DNA from: Haberlea rhodopensis
Taxonomy: Eukaryota; Streptophyta; Magnoliopsida; Lamiales; Gesneriaceae
Length of the DNA stretch: 64,000 bases
Assembly: GCA_907163345.1 (NCBI GenBank)
Contig: CAJQUN010000015.1
Location: 6,542,886 to 6,606,885, forward strand
Reading direction: 5' to 3'
Positions 43,579 through 54,038 of this stretch are shown one piece after another; position 1 is the first letter of the stretch, and each line of letters starts with the position of its first letter. Below the pieces are notes generated by a model. The model did no database searches and was not told the origin of the DNA. It was given only the letters and a program-made list of their open reading frames with translations. A program made the position numbers and the translations under genes.

Positions 43579-43921
43579 TGTTGAGCCTTAAACGCATGGT
43601 TGAGTTTAATGTTTAATTTATCTCTGAATTATTTATGAGTTTTGATGTTCAACAAAACTTGTGTTTTTATACTAATTTGTCAACTTAGTGTACATGTTTA
43701 GATGATTGAAATGGATTGTGCAAGGTCTAGGCAGGATCGCCCCAGGCGATGGCAGCCACTCTAGACTTCGCCCCGCACATCGACTGAAGCGACGCCGAGG
43801 ACCGCGCGCAGGGCAAGTTTGCCTGAGGCGATGCCTGGAACGTTTGAGGCGATGGGGACTTCGCTTGAGGCGATGAATATTTCTGAGCAGCCAAAGCTAC
43901 GACATTAATTTTTGGGATAGA
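43579..43921 (+). repeat. 3' LTR of the Sirevirus-like element, truncated
   Basis: TGTTGAGCC onward matches 39804-40190 with many small changes and loss of part of the GGCGAT array. It ends at GGGATAGAT and is fused to an Athila LTR at 43922 with no TSD. Confidence 0.88.
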
Positions 43922-44460
43922 TAGCTATCACTCGTGTATTTGACATCATCTCTCGATCTCGGTGTGAAATCCACGGTTTATGTTATTTGTTCCGTCTTAC
44001 AATATCATCTCTCGATCTCACTTGCAAACTAACAACATTCAAAGAGTAGCTAATCCTTTAAAAGCATTAAAAGCATAACATAAACTCAAAAAATAACAAA
44101 AACTCAATCAATAACTAGAATTAAAACTGTGGGTTCATACACAAGATCCCCTTGTCTCGATAACAAACTTAGCCTAGCATATTAACGGAAAAACAACGTT
44201 TTATAAAATCTAACAACATTATAAACATTGGAATTCGAAAATAAAACTAAACAAAAGTTTAGAAATACTAATAAACAGTCGATGTTGAATCGTGCGTCGA
44301 CCCGTTGTTCCCGTCTCTAGATGCGTTCCTTTGAATTGTCTTGAAGGTGATTTTACTTCCAATGGTAGTGCCTATCCAGAGCTCAAAAGAACCCTCACTT
44401 TGACCTAAAAACTCCAAAATATATGCCCCCTCACGAGCCCAAGAAATTTGGTACCAAAAA
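43922..44460 (-). repeat. Athila LTR C, left part
   Basis: Matches 51606-52137 in the D LTR (AGCTATCACTCGTGTATTTGAC onward), same orientation as D, but diverged. It is missing its first ~470 bp at the junction with the Sirevirus and is split at 44460 by a solo LTR. Confidence 0.87.
44456..44460. repeat. target-site duplication AAAAA (left, solo LTR B)
   Basis: GGTACCAAAAA precedes the LTR; AAAAATAGCC follows it at 46591. The empty-site order GGTACCAAAAATAGCC is seen in D at 52131-52146. Confidence 0.88.
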
Positions 44461-46590
44461 TGTGATGTCCGGGAATTATTGGTGTTAATCCCAGTATAGT
44501 GAAAATCCTTAATGGATTTTTATTGTGGCAATTGTGTATTATTTGGGGTTTCGGGACTTCCGGGGATTTTAAATCCTGTTTTTGGAGTCGTTGGATCCAA
44601 GGGATGAGATTGTATTCTCATCGTGATGATAACCTTGGAATTTGGTCTTTGGTGGAATTTGGGTTCCGGAGTACTTTGTACTGGGGCTGGTAATGGGAAT
44701 TGAGGTTAGAGAGATAATTGTTGAAAATAGATGATTTTTAGTGAATCATGATGTATTTGTGGAGGTATTGGTATTTTGGAGCATTTTTTGCTATATATAC
44801 CAAATGGACTCGGGATTCCGTCATTCGGAATCCATTTCCTCTCCTCTCTCCCCTCTCCCGCGATAACCCTTCCCCCCCATTTCCCTCTTCTCCCTTGATG
44901 GGAAAATCGATGGTAGCTTGGCTCGGGAGCCGGTTTTCTCGAAGATAATCAGGTATTAATCTTCCCCTCGTCATTGTCTTCGATTTGGTAGTAGTATTAT
45001 AGATGTTGGTTGAGTTTTTGGTGGGTTATGAATTTGGGGATTTTTGGGTCAAAAACCCAAGTTGAGTTTTTAGAGTTTTTATTGGCTTTAAATGTTGTGT
45101 TTGAGGTGTTGGTGGTATAAGGGGTGTTGGTTTTGAATTTGGGTATGAAAAACACCATGGAAGCTCGAATTTTTCGGAAAATTGCAGGTGGCGATCGATC
45201 GCCGAGGTGGGGCGATCGATCGCGACGAGCAGCTGCTAAAAATCAAAGAAGGTGAACAGTGCAGGGGATCGATCGCGTGGTTTAGGCGATCGATCGCGAG
45301 CATGTTGGCGATCGATCGCGAAGGGTGGCGATCGATCGCGTGTAGGCGATTTTGCCCACTGGACAGGGGCGATCGATCGCGCAAAATGAGGCGATCGATC
45401 GCCGCCCGTGGATTTTAGTTTTTTTTTAAACTTTTTGGAAAATATCGAGATTTTGGAATCGAGGTTTAAAGGGGCCGTTTTCGGGGCAATGTCCACATTC
45501 CAATGGGAATGTTACACTTTTAAAATAGATTGGTTGAGGCCAAGTTAAATTAAACGTTATTCTCGGATGAATTCTTGGCTATCTTTTAAACTTGTTGAAT
45601 GGTATATTTTTTAGTATTATGCATACTTAGCCGGGTGGCTTTTATTTTGGTAATCGTCATGGATTGACGATGGGTTTTGAGGTTGCTAACGTGCGTGGGC
45701 ACGTGAATGCATGCTTTTGCTTGATTTTGAGCTGTTTATGTGTTTTAGCACCTATTTCTCGAGGCATGGAACTCAAGCAAAGTTTGGCTTGGACTACGGA
45801 AACTCAATGTACGTATTGAAGTACGAGCATAGCCTATTATAATGTTGCAAATGTATGGTATGTGATAATTATATTAAATGGGCATTAGAACACATGGTGT
45901 GTGATAACTGCATTAAATGGATAACGATATGCATGGTAAATGGTGATTGCGTCAAATGGTTATACATTGGGAACCATACGGTGCCGCTAGTGAGCGAGCA
46001 ATGAATTGGGATGTTGTCGCCGTTGAGCGACCATCGGTTTTGACGCCGCTATTGTTGAGCGTGGGCGGGGTTTAGAATGCCGCTATTGTGGAGCGAGCAA
46101 TGAAATAGGAACATAGAATCATTGGTTAGATATATGTGAGCTGGTTGAATAAGTGCATAGATCCAGAGTTGAGATCGAGCTGTGCTTGGGAGGTGCTTCC
46201 AGGATTGAAGTGCCAGTAACGGTATCCGGTAGAGTATTTTATACATTAGATACACGCGGGTTCATTGGTACTCTTATGTGAGTACATTTTACGTGTATAT
46301 GGAATGTATAAATGGGCTACGACTCTCCCCTGTTCATTCATAGTTTGCATGCAATTAAATATGGAATTGCCAAATGAACTGAGAGCGTGTTAGTGTATTA
46401 TAAGGCTGCATGTTATACAAATAATTTGGTTGGGGAATTTGAACATTATGCGGATAGAATGCAAGAAATTTTCTGGATAGCATATGGTGTTGCACTTGCA
46501 CATGGCTTTTCCCCATGATAGTATGATTATATGCACTAATGGTATGGATTAATACACTAATAACGGGTTAAGGACACGGGGGTCCTTACA
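44461..46590 (+). mobile_element. chromovirus solo LTR B, 2130 bp
   Basis: Starts TGTGATGTCC, ends GGTCCTTACA, like the Tekay-type LTRs in the window, and is flanked by a 5-bp A duplication inside Athila LTR C. No internal domain follows, so it is a solo LTR. It has a TATA-like CTATATATA at 44791, eight or so palindromes at 45190-45403, and GCCGCTATTG-GAGCG sub-repeats at 45985-46100. The same family starts again at 63435 at about 98% identity. Confidence 0.93.
45190..45403. repeat. palindrome array in solo LTR B
   Basis: Eight copies of GCGATCGATCGC or GATCGATCGCG variants in 214 bp. They lie about 395 bp downstream of the TATA-like box, unlike the Athila arrays, which lie upstream. Confidence 0.93.
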
Positions 46591-47085
46591 AAAAATAGCC
46601 CAAAACTTAATTAATGAATTTTTTAAGTTTGGGACTCTGCACGTGATCGGTCGCTTCTTTGCTGCCATCGATTGCGTTCAACTTTTTCTCTTCAAGCGAT
46701 CGGTCTCTTGTGATATGCGATCGATCACCTTTGTCTTCTGCCATGATGCGATCGATTGCATGATTTGTGGCAATCAATCGCCTCTTGCTTCGAACTTCCA
46801 TCAGCTTTCTGGCTTTAGGCGATCGATCTCTAGTTGCAAGCGATCGATCGCCTATTGCTTTCATCATCAAATTGAATTTTTTTCACTTCTTTCCCATGGC
46901 TTGCCTCGTCTTGTCACAGTTCCACCTTCTAGTCCATAAAACGGGGTTTTTCCTGTATTTCTTGCACTTCTACTGGATTCCTGAAAATATAACAAAACAC
47001 AACCAAAAGTATAAAATCTTCCAAGAATCACTATAAAAATCGCAAGACATATATGCAAATATACGTGTAAAAATGACATTTATCA
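46591..47085 (-). repeat. Athila LTR C, right part
   Basis: Continues LTR C after the solo LTR, from AAAAATAGCC to GACATTTATCA at 47085. It holds a partly decayed array at 46647-46851 (GCGATCGATCAC, GCGATCGATTGC, GCAATCAATCGCC, GCGATCGATCGCC). It ends inside the gag N-terminus of E, so LTR C either inserted there or was brought there by recombination. Confidence 0.87.
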
Positions 47086-47202
47086 GTGCTGGAACCTCCT
47101 CATTATTAGCGATTAGTGCTCTTGCTTGCCTTAGCCTCTTTTGACAAGTGTGTTCGATCTCGGGGTCAAAAGGCTCACGCTTAGGCTTGCTACTCCTAGC
47201 AT
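47086..47202 (-). pseudogene. Athila E gag, N-terminal fragment
   Basis: The minus strand begins with ATG at 47202. One base is missing at codon 3 compared with G, after which the frame reads SSKPKREPFDPEIEHTCQKRLRQ and ANNEEVPA up to the edge of LTR C. About 100 residues expected before 39803 are missing. Confidence 0.85.
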
Positions 47203-47358
47203 GCACCAAAAGATAACAACCTACAAAGATTCACACAACAGCAAAAACAGTAGAAGAGTAAAGAAAAGAAAACAAAAAAAATCGAAAATAATGAAAAGAA
47301 TAAACAAACAAATGACTAAACTACAGCCAACTAATCTCGTCTGATATTATTTAAACTA

Positions 47359-47376
47359 GTCCCCGACAACGACGCC
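47359..47376 (-). promoter_or_regulatory. decayed tRNA-Asp primer site of E
   Basis: Reads TGGCGTCGTTGTCGGGGA in element orientation, two changes from the intact site, both the result of CpG decay. Confidence 0.88.
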
Positions 47377-47382
47377 AAAAAC

Positions 47383-47459
47383 TTGATCGCTATTATTTTA
47401 AACAGTAAATTTCCAGTGTAGCGATTTATACCGCAAGTGCACGATGTCAAGTTTTAGTA
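47383..47459 (-). repeat. 5' LTR of Athila E, 77-bp remnant
   Basis: TGATCGCTATTATTTTAAAC at 47383 through the U5 block CCGCAAGTGCACGATGTCAA, then an abrupt switch to chromovirus LTR sequence at about 47460. Confidence 0.85.
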
Positions 47460-48300
47460 GTTAGTGTTGTGTGACACAACTATTTTGCTTATGTGCATTT
47501 GTGATATGTGATCATAGTGAAACGATTATATGTCATGACATCTATAGAATCATAATATAACCTGTTGATTATGATTGTGAGTTGTGACACAGGGACAACC
47601 AAATGGAGCATTTCGAAATGCATTGGGATACGGGAAGTACTTTGTACTCATAGTTTATGCATTTACTCATTATAATCATATTGTGGTGAATATGGATTAT
47701 CGTATGCTCATGGTTTGAGATTGTTCCTGTAGGAACACTATGACGCGAAAGGCTAAGGCCAGGATTGAAAGACACGAAACGGTAACCTGTGTTTTATATA
47801 CATCATGGATTATGCATTGTGGTTGCATGTGTACAATGGAGTGATGATTTTAATGCTCTGCCGCCAAATGTTGAAGCGAGGGGTGGGAGTGCCGCATGTC
47901 GCATTTGAGCGAGGTGTATTAAAATACACTCATGATGATGTATGTTGGGATATGGAATATGCTTTGTGTTGCAGGTATAGATGGAATACTTGGTGAATAT
48001 CCCATGAGTCATTGTTATGGATGAGTGATGATTTTAAATGCTTGCCGCTATTTATTTGTTTTGTGCCGTTAAAATGTGAAGCGAGGGGTGGGAGCGTCGT
48101 ATGTCACATTGAAGCGTGGTTATCATATGAGGCGAGGAAAGAATATTTGCCGCTAAAATGTGAAGCGAGGGGTGGGAGCGCCGCATGTCCATTAAAGCGA
48201 GGTTATTCTATGCCGCCTATATGTAAAGTGAGGGGTGGGAGTACCGCATGTTGCATTTGAGCGAGGGGCATTAAAATACACTACCGTAACAATGACTAGT
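47460..48300 (+). mobile_element. rearranged chromovirus LTR pieces
   Basis: 47580-47780 resembles the reverse of 1640-1780 (GACACAGGGACAACCAAATGG) and 47800-48290 resembles the reverse of 1880-2200 (GCGAGGGGTGGGAGCGCCGC repeats). Their order is reversed compared with the LTR at 1329-3391, so at least two pieces are joined. Overall similarity is moderate, so this is a related but different family. Confidence 0.65.
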
Positions 48301-48306
48301 GACCGG

Positions 48307-48700
48307 CTATTCTATTGGCGATGGTTTATGCCGCCGGATATTCATAGCGATGACTCATTCCGCTATTCTATTGGCGATGGTTTATGCCGCCGGATATTCA
48401 TAGCGATGACTCATTCCGCTATTCTATTGGCGATGGTTTAGGCCGCCGGATATTCATAGCAATGGTTCATTCCGCTATTCTATTGGCGATGGTTTATGCC
48501 GCCGGATATTCATAGCGATGGTTCATTCCGCTATTCTATTGGCGATGGTTTATGCCGCCGGATATTCATAGCGATGGTTCATTCTGCTATTCTATTGGCG
48601 ATGGTTCATGCCGCCGGGTGTTCATAGCGATGGCACATTCCACTACATCTATGGCGATGGTTCATGCCGCCAGATATCTATAGCTATATTTTATGCCGCT
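48307..48700. repeat. 56-bp tandem array, about seven copies
   Basis: Units of 56 bp start CTATTCTATTGGCGATGGTT and contain TATGCCGCCGGATATTCATAG. The first five are nearly identical; later ones decay and fade out by about 48760. It follows directly on the chromovirus LTR pieces and may have expanded from one of their sub-repeats, with GGCGAT and GCCGCC half-sites. Confidence 0.93.
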
Positions 48701-48760
48701 GACTCTATGACGAGGGATTAGTCCGCTGATTCTATAGCGATGGGTTATATCGCTACGTAC

Positions 48761-51136
48761 ATGACACCGGATTACGCCACCTACGAGCGATGGGTGCTGA
48801 TTGCGTACCACTGTTGGACGACAGAGACAGGTATGCCGTTATATTGTTAGCAATGAGGTATGGCGTATTACTGTTTATTTAGCATTATTCTGGATATCAT
48901 GCGTTGATTTACTTATGTTGTCATGTGTTTGACAATGAGACTATGGACGTCGTGTATCGACATATACCGTCACGAGTCGACGATGTTATTTTGAAGTCAT
49001 ATGTTGACAGGTACCGTCACGGGATGACGATGACATAGCGGATGTTCTATGTAGATGTGTAGTGTCGCTTTGACGTACATTTATGATTATGTATTTAGTT
49101 GTATGGTTTGAGTGCCTTTAGTGAGCACATGGTAGTGTCTGGATCACTAGTGGACGAGACCATTATGCCGAGCAGGTTGCTCGAAGAATTATTGGGTGCG
49201 CCGTACAGGAATCATACCGCAGCACATATTCAAAGTATACATTGTTCGAGTAATGATATCCTTTGGGTATACTCGCTGGTTTGGCTAAGGCCAAGTGATT
49301 GAGTGGTAAGAGTAGTCATTGAGGAAACTACTCGCTTGTTACTATGATGTGTATTAGGCATGGACACACCCACCCGGAGGGTGTGGGATAAGTCCTAATG
49401 GATTAGGATTGCATCGTAGTTGAGCAAGGACACCGAGATGTCCTTTGTGCATTAGTATTGGAGATTTAATGGGTGATGACCCACTACTCTAATGGTTTGT
49501 ACGGTACGATTACCGAGATAGAACGTATGGTTTGTTGGTGGACTTGATATGAGCCTATGGAGGCAGCGCTTGTTAGCCAGATATCGTGGCAATGTTATAG
49601 TGTGCTTGTGATAGCCATTATACTGCTCGTTGGATTCGAGTTCAGTGAATCGTATAATGATACGATGATGACTTTTGGTAGACTCTTGTAGTCTATATGT
49701 GGCATGTTAATTGAGGTAGGGGATACGTCACGGGGACGTTAATACGTCAAGTGTTTTGGAGGGACTTGTACTGGACAGCTCAATTCTGTTGGGAATGCCA
49801 ACACGAGTGTCGACAAGTCGTTGTTAGCTCTAGTTGAGCATCCTTTCATATGGAATGCAACGGGGATCACAATTGTATTTGTGAGATATAGCTAGTGGGG
49901 TAACACTACTATATTGATTTTATCTCTTGGGGAGATTTGGACTATACTGTCATGGAGACATCTGGTATTGGTTGAGGGTTGATTGAGAATCAACCGGGGT
50001 AAGCCCTACTAGTGTTGGACTAGGTGATGGCTTCGTACTTCCGGTGAGACGTTCGAGGAGACGTCTCCGGGGTAATACTCGAGTTTGTGTAGTACTATGG
50101 TATTAGTACAGAGCCTCTTTAGGATGAGTATACATGGTGTATACGGGCTTCAATTTGGTAATAGTGGCTTCGATGCACTATTCTGAACCAGTTTCATATT
50201 TTGGCTCCGGGATATATGTTGGTATGTATATATCCAGTTTTCCGGACGGTGGTTCGAGATTGGAGGGTCATGGATTCATGACACTGTCCTTGTGGGAAAT
50301 GCGGTATTGATATGGGAGATTCGTTACTTTGGTTGTGTGGTGCTGATGTTGAAATCACACCCTTTGGTTTTGGTCTGTCAACCACTATTCTCCGTGGAGT
50401 GAGAATATTCGAGGTTTGGCAGTAGGTTTTGGGACTTTGGGTATGATTGGAGGTACCCGAGTCTATTGCATTGAATATGCATGTTGTGTTGGTGCGTGGG
50501 CATATATGCCAATGTGGGTATACGAATGCCAGCATTTTCTTGGTACTCGTCGAGCTTTGGTTTTGTTTGCTTAGATGAATGAGTCTCCGGTGAGAGATTG
50601 TACCACCTTGAGATCGGTAATCTCGATGGCACGATGCATTCTAATGAATGATTGTGAGGGCTGTTTGACTACCCCCTGAGGAGGGATTGTCGTGTTTTGG
50701 AACCATGGTAGTTCTTGCTGGTTAATTCGATAGCCTCCCTGTTTTAGGATTGTTAAATCCCAGGATAGACGAGGGGTGGCCAGGACTCGGATTTGTTTAG
50801 TGTCGTGGTTGACACGTGTAGCGGGAATGCAATTGATTGTCTTGCATGACCTCTGTGGAACTTGAGACTTTGTGAAGTCTTGATGGTGTGTCGGGACCAA
50901 GATATAATTCTTGGAACACACCGGTGTAAACATCTTCGGAGATGTGCTTTGTGTGGATCGGTGACCGTGGGTTGCCCGATCCGTGTTGCAAGTGGTGCAA
51001 CTACTTCTTTGGAGGAGATGGACTGGAAAGCGAAAACCGGACTTTCTCTGAGTATAATGTTGTATACTAGTGGTCCCCATCATAACGATGTGTGTTAAGC
51101 ATCGTGGGCAAGTGGTGATTATCTTGGAGAGATATC
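48761..51136. other. unclassified sequence, probably retrotransposon interior or LTR
   Basis: About 2.4 kb of mixed-composition sequence with no ORF I recognise. The longest open stretch, minus 50571-51083, has no family motif. Short runs such as GTCACGGGATGACGATGAC and repeated GATGAC or GGTATAC words suggest old repeats. It lies between chromovirus LTR pieces and element D, and could belong to the interior of the chromovirus whose 3' end is at 63154-63434. Confidence 0.45.
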
Positions 51137-52098
51137 TGATCGCTTTTATTTTAAACAGTTATTTCGAGCGATTCTACCGCAAGTGCACGGTGTCAAGTTT
51201 TAGTATAATGATCTAGAAGTAAGGATTGTCGAACCCACGAGGACTAGTAGTAATTACCAAATTTAACTAGCGTTCTATATTTAACCTACGAAACTGGTTG
51301 AAAGATGAACTAATTTAATCAACTCCAATATTCAACGCACCACAGAGAATTAAGATAATAAACAGTAGAGATAAATATCGAGACTTCGGTTCACTTGAAT
51401 AATCCCCCACAATTTACCTACTAGTTCTAATTAAAATTAATGTATCTAAGGTGACAAGTTTTCCGATTATATCCAATATACTCTCTCGAGCTATATTAAA
51501 CCTAACACCAAATTGCAGTAAGTAACTCTCGTTCACTTATTTAACAATTCAATGTTGCATACGTTCTATGAAAACCCCTAGCCTTCGATTACTAGATATC
51601 TATAGCTATCACTCGTGTATTTGACGTCATCTCTCGATCTCGGTCTGAAATCCACGGTTTATGTTATTTGTTCCGTTTTACAAAATCATCTCTCGATCTC
51701 AATTGCAAACTAACAACAATCAAAGAGTAGCTAATTCTTTAAAAGCATTAAAATCATAACATAAACTCAAAAATAACAAAAACTCAATCAAAAACTAGAA
51801 TTAAAACTGTGGGTTCATACACAAGATCCCCTTGTCTCGATAACAAACTTAGCCTAGCATATTAACGGAAAAAACAACGTTTTATAATATCTAACAACAT
51901 TATAAACATTGGAATTCGAAAATAAAACTACACAAAAGTTCAGAAATACTAGTAAACACTCGATGTTGAATCGTGCGTCGATCCGTTGTTCCCGTCTCTA
52001 GATGCGTTCCTTTGAATCGTCTTGAATGAATCTTCTCTTCCAAGAGGTGGCTGCCTATCCAGAGGTGAAAGAACCCTTCCTAATGACCTAAAAATCTC

Positions 52099-52106
52099 TT
52101 TTTATA
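52099..52106 (-). promoter_or_regulatory. candidate TATA box, D 3' LTR
   Basis: TATAAAAA in element orientation, about 87 bp downstream of the nearest palindrome; the same pair is in the 5' LTR at 62615-62622. Confidence 0.55.
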
Positions 52107-52192
52107 TGTCTCCTCCCGAGCTCCAATAATCTGGTACCAAAAATAGCCCCAAAACTTAATTAAGGAAGTTTTTTATTCTGGGACTCTGCACG

Positions 52193-52407
52193 CGATCGAT
52201 TTCTTCGAATTGGGCGATCGATCGCCTTCAGCTTTTTCTCCTCGGCGATCGGTCTCTTCAAGATAGGCGATCGATCGCCTATATGTTCTGTCCCGAGGCG
52301 ATCGGTCGCCTGATTTGTTGCGATCGATCGCCTCTCGCTTGAAAAATTCCACGAGCTCACTGCCTTCAGGCGATCGATCTCTTCGAAATAGGCGATCGAT
52401 CGCCTGA
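52193..52407. repeat. palindrome array in the D 3' LTR
   Basis: About nine sites: intact GGCGATCGATCGCC alternate with half-changed GGCGATCGATCTC or GGCGATCGGTC forms. The alternation of intact and changed copies is kept in the other LTR. Confidence 0.93.
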
Positions 52408-52637
52408 AGCTTTTGTCAATTTTTAAGTCATTTTGACATCTTTTCCCACGGATTGCCTCGTACTGTCATAGTTCCACCTCCTAGTCCATAAAACGGGGTT
52501 TTTCCAGTATTTCTTGCACTTCTACTGGATTCCTGGAAATACAACAAAACACAACCAAAAGTATAAAATCTTCCAAGAATCACTATAAAAATCGCAAGAA
52601 ATATATGCAAATATAAGTGTAAAAATGACACTTATCA

Positions 52638-52652
52638 ACTCCCCCAAACTTA
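52638..52652 (-). promoter_or_regulatory. 3' polypurine tract of D
   Basis: Reads TAAGTTTGGGGGAGT in element orientation, directly beside the 3' LTR. Confidence 0.9.
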
Positions 52653-53950
52653 GCTCTTGATCGTCCTCGAGCAAGAATAAAATCAAAAACAGTGAATTCA
52701 CAACAGTAAGTGACATGGATCATTTCGTGCTCGTATGTATATCTCAGAACCTTTACTCATACTACAACAAAGAATCTTTCAAATTGTTGGACACAAAGTG
52801 TTTTCTCTTTAAGTCAAATAACAGTTTCAAATTCGGAACGTGTGTGTGTGCTGTTGTCAATCCCAAGTATCATACAATTATCATAGATCAAAACAGTGTT
52901 AATCAATAACAATCAAGATTTTTCATCGAGAATCTCATAAACCTAGTTTTCAAGCACTTCTCCACTAATGCAATCAATTCCTAGACTTGGATCAAAAGGA
53001 CTTTTAAAGCTTATAATGTTAGGCCTTTTGGTATCGGGTACAAAGAAAAGATAGGAAGCGCAAAGAAGAGAGTATGATCTTTTATAATTCAATTGTTCGC
53101 ACACATCGAGCTTCTCTTCTTTTTCTTTTATAGCCTTGGCCACTTTGGGTCTTATATGTTTATTTTTTTTTATTTATTTTTTTTTTTTCAAGGCTCTTTG
53201 TCTATCCTTTTCTTTTTCTCAATCACAAGCTCTTTTCACAATAAGCTCATCAACTATAAACATCTATGTGCATCTAATGAAATTCATTATACTCCCTTGG
53301 GTGAGGATAAGATATATTTTTTTTTATAATGAGTTTATCAACAAATGTCGAATGGTGGCTAATTTCCATTCTTATTCAATCAAGCTCAAAGTTGGACACT
53401 AGGGAAAGATGTAGATAAGGTAGGCTTGAAAGGCTCAAACGTTCCAAAGATCGCCTAAATCATATCCAAGTCTAGTTCATAATTATAAAAATTTCGCCTC
53501 AAAGTGCCATCATCAAATAAGTTCTATGATTACTCTAAGATGCTCAAGACATGTCATCAAGTTCACACCTATCATCACTACTCCAAAAGTAATCAACAAG
53601 TTTATGACTCAATGTGCTCAAATTATTCCTCATTTTCAACATGTCAATTCGACTCAAAATATTCACAACATGTTTACAATCATCCAGATTCAAGTCATAA
53701 GTAGAGTAAACTAATATCATCATAGCATGGAGTCACTACTTTTAATCCAATTACACTAAAAACAATTTTTCAGGCTCTTCATCGGACTCAGCAATATTAT
53801 GCTAAAATCAAAGATTCCACAACAGTAGACATGTTCAAACGCACAATTAAACAAATTCAACTCAGCACAAACACCATTCACTCCTTAAACAAAAGCAAAA
53901 ACAAAATTCCCATCTCCACATATCATATCATAGTTAACCAATTAACCATT
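52653..53950 (-). mobile_element. Athila D post-ORF3 spacer
   Basis: Non-coding spacer with the block order found in A, E, G and H. It includes poly-T and poly-A runs near 53160-53200 and no ORF that I would call. Confidence 0.75.
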
Positions 53951-53966
53951 TACCCCCCCAAACTTA
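53951..53966 (-). promoter_or_regulatory. internal polypurine tract of D
   Basis: Reads TTAAGTTTGGGGGGGTA in element orientation, about 1.3 kb from the terminal tract and about 70 bp after the ORF3 stop. Confidence 0.65.
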
Positions 53967-54038
53967 AGTAATACATTGTCCTCAATGTAGTGAACAGGAA
54001 GAAATAATAGGACAACGTAATACCTGTGGTGACAACCG

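Larger units (their letters stand above)
39804..43921 (+). mobile_element. Sirevirus-like Copia element, pol deleted, 3' LTR truncated
   Basis: A plus-strand element inserted in gag of Athila E: 5' LTR (39804-41060), tRNA-iMet primer site, gag with zinc knuckle, a trace of protease, no RT or integrase, a series of purine tracts, and 343 bp of 3' LTR. The repeated purine tracts and large gag with coiled-coil-like end suggest Sirevirus. The left flank GATTG (39799-39803) would be the TSD; its partner is lost because the 3' LTR stops at 43921 against another LTR. The LTR overlap is about 88-90% identical, so this is an old insertion. Confidence 0.85.
51137..52637 (-). repeat. 3' LTR of Athila D
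   Basis: 1501 bp, TGATCGCTTT to CACTTATCA on the plus strand. U5 block at 51176-51195, TATA-like box near 52099-52106 (TATAAAAA in element orientation), palindromes at 52193-52407. Confidence 0.95.

Noticed and set aside
50571..51083. 170-residue minus-strand frame
   Set aside because: No motif, no start context and no related copy in the window; random open sequence is likely.
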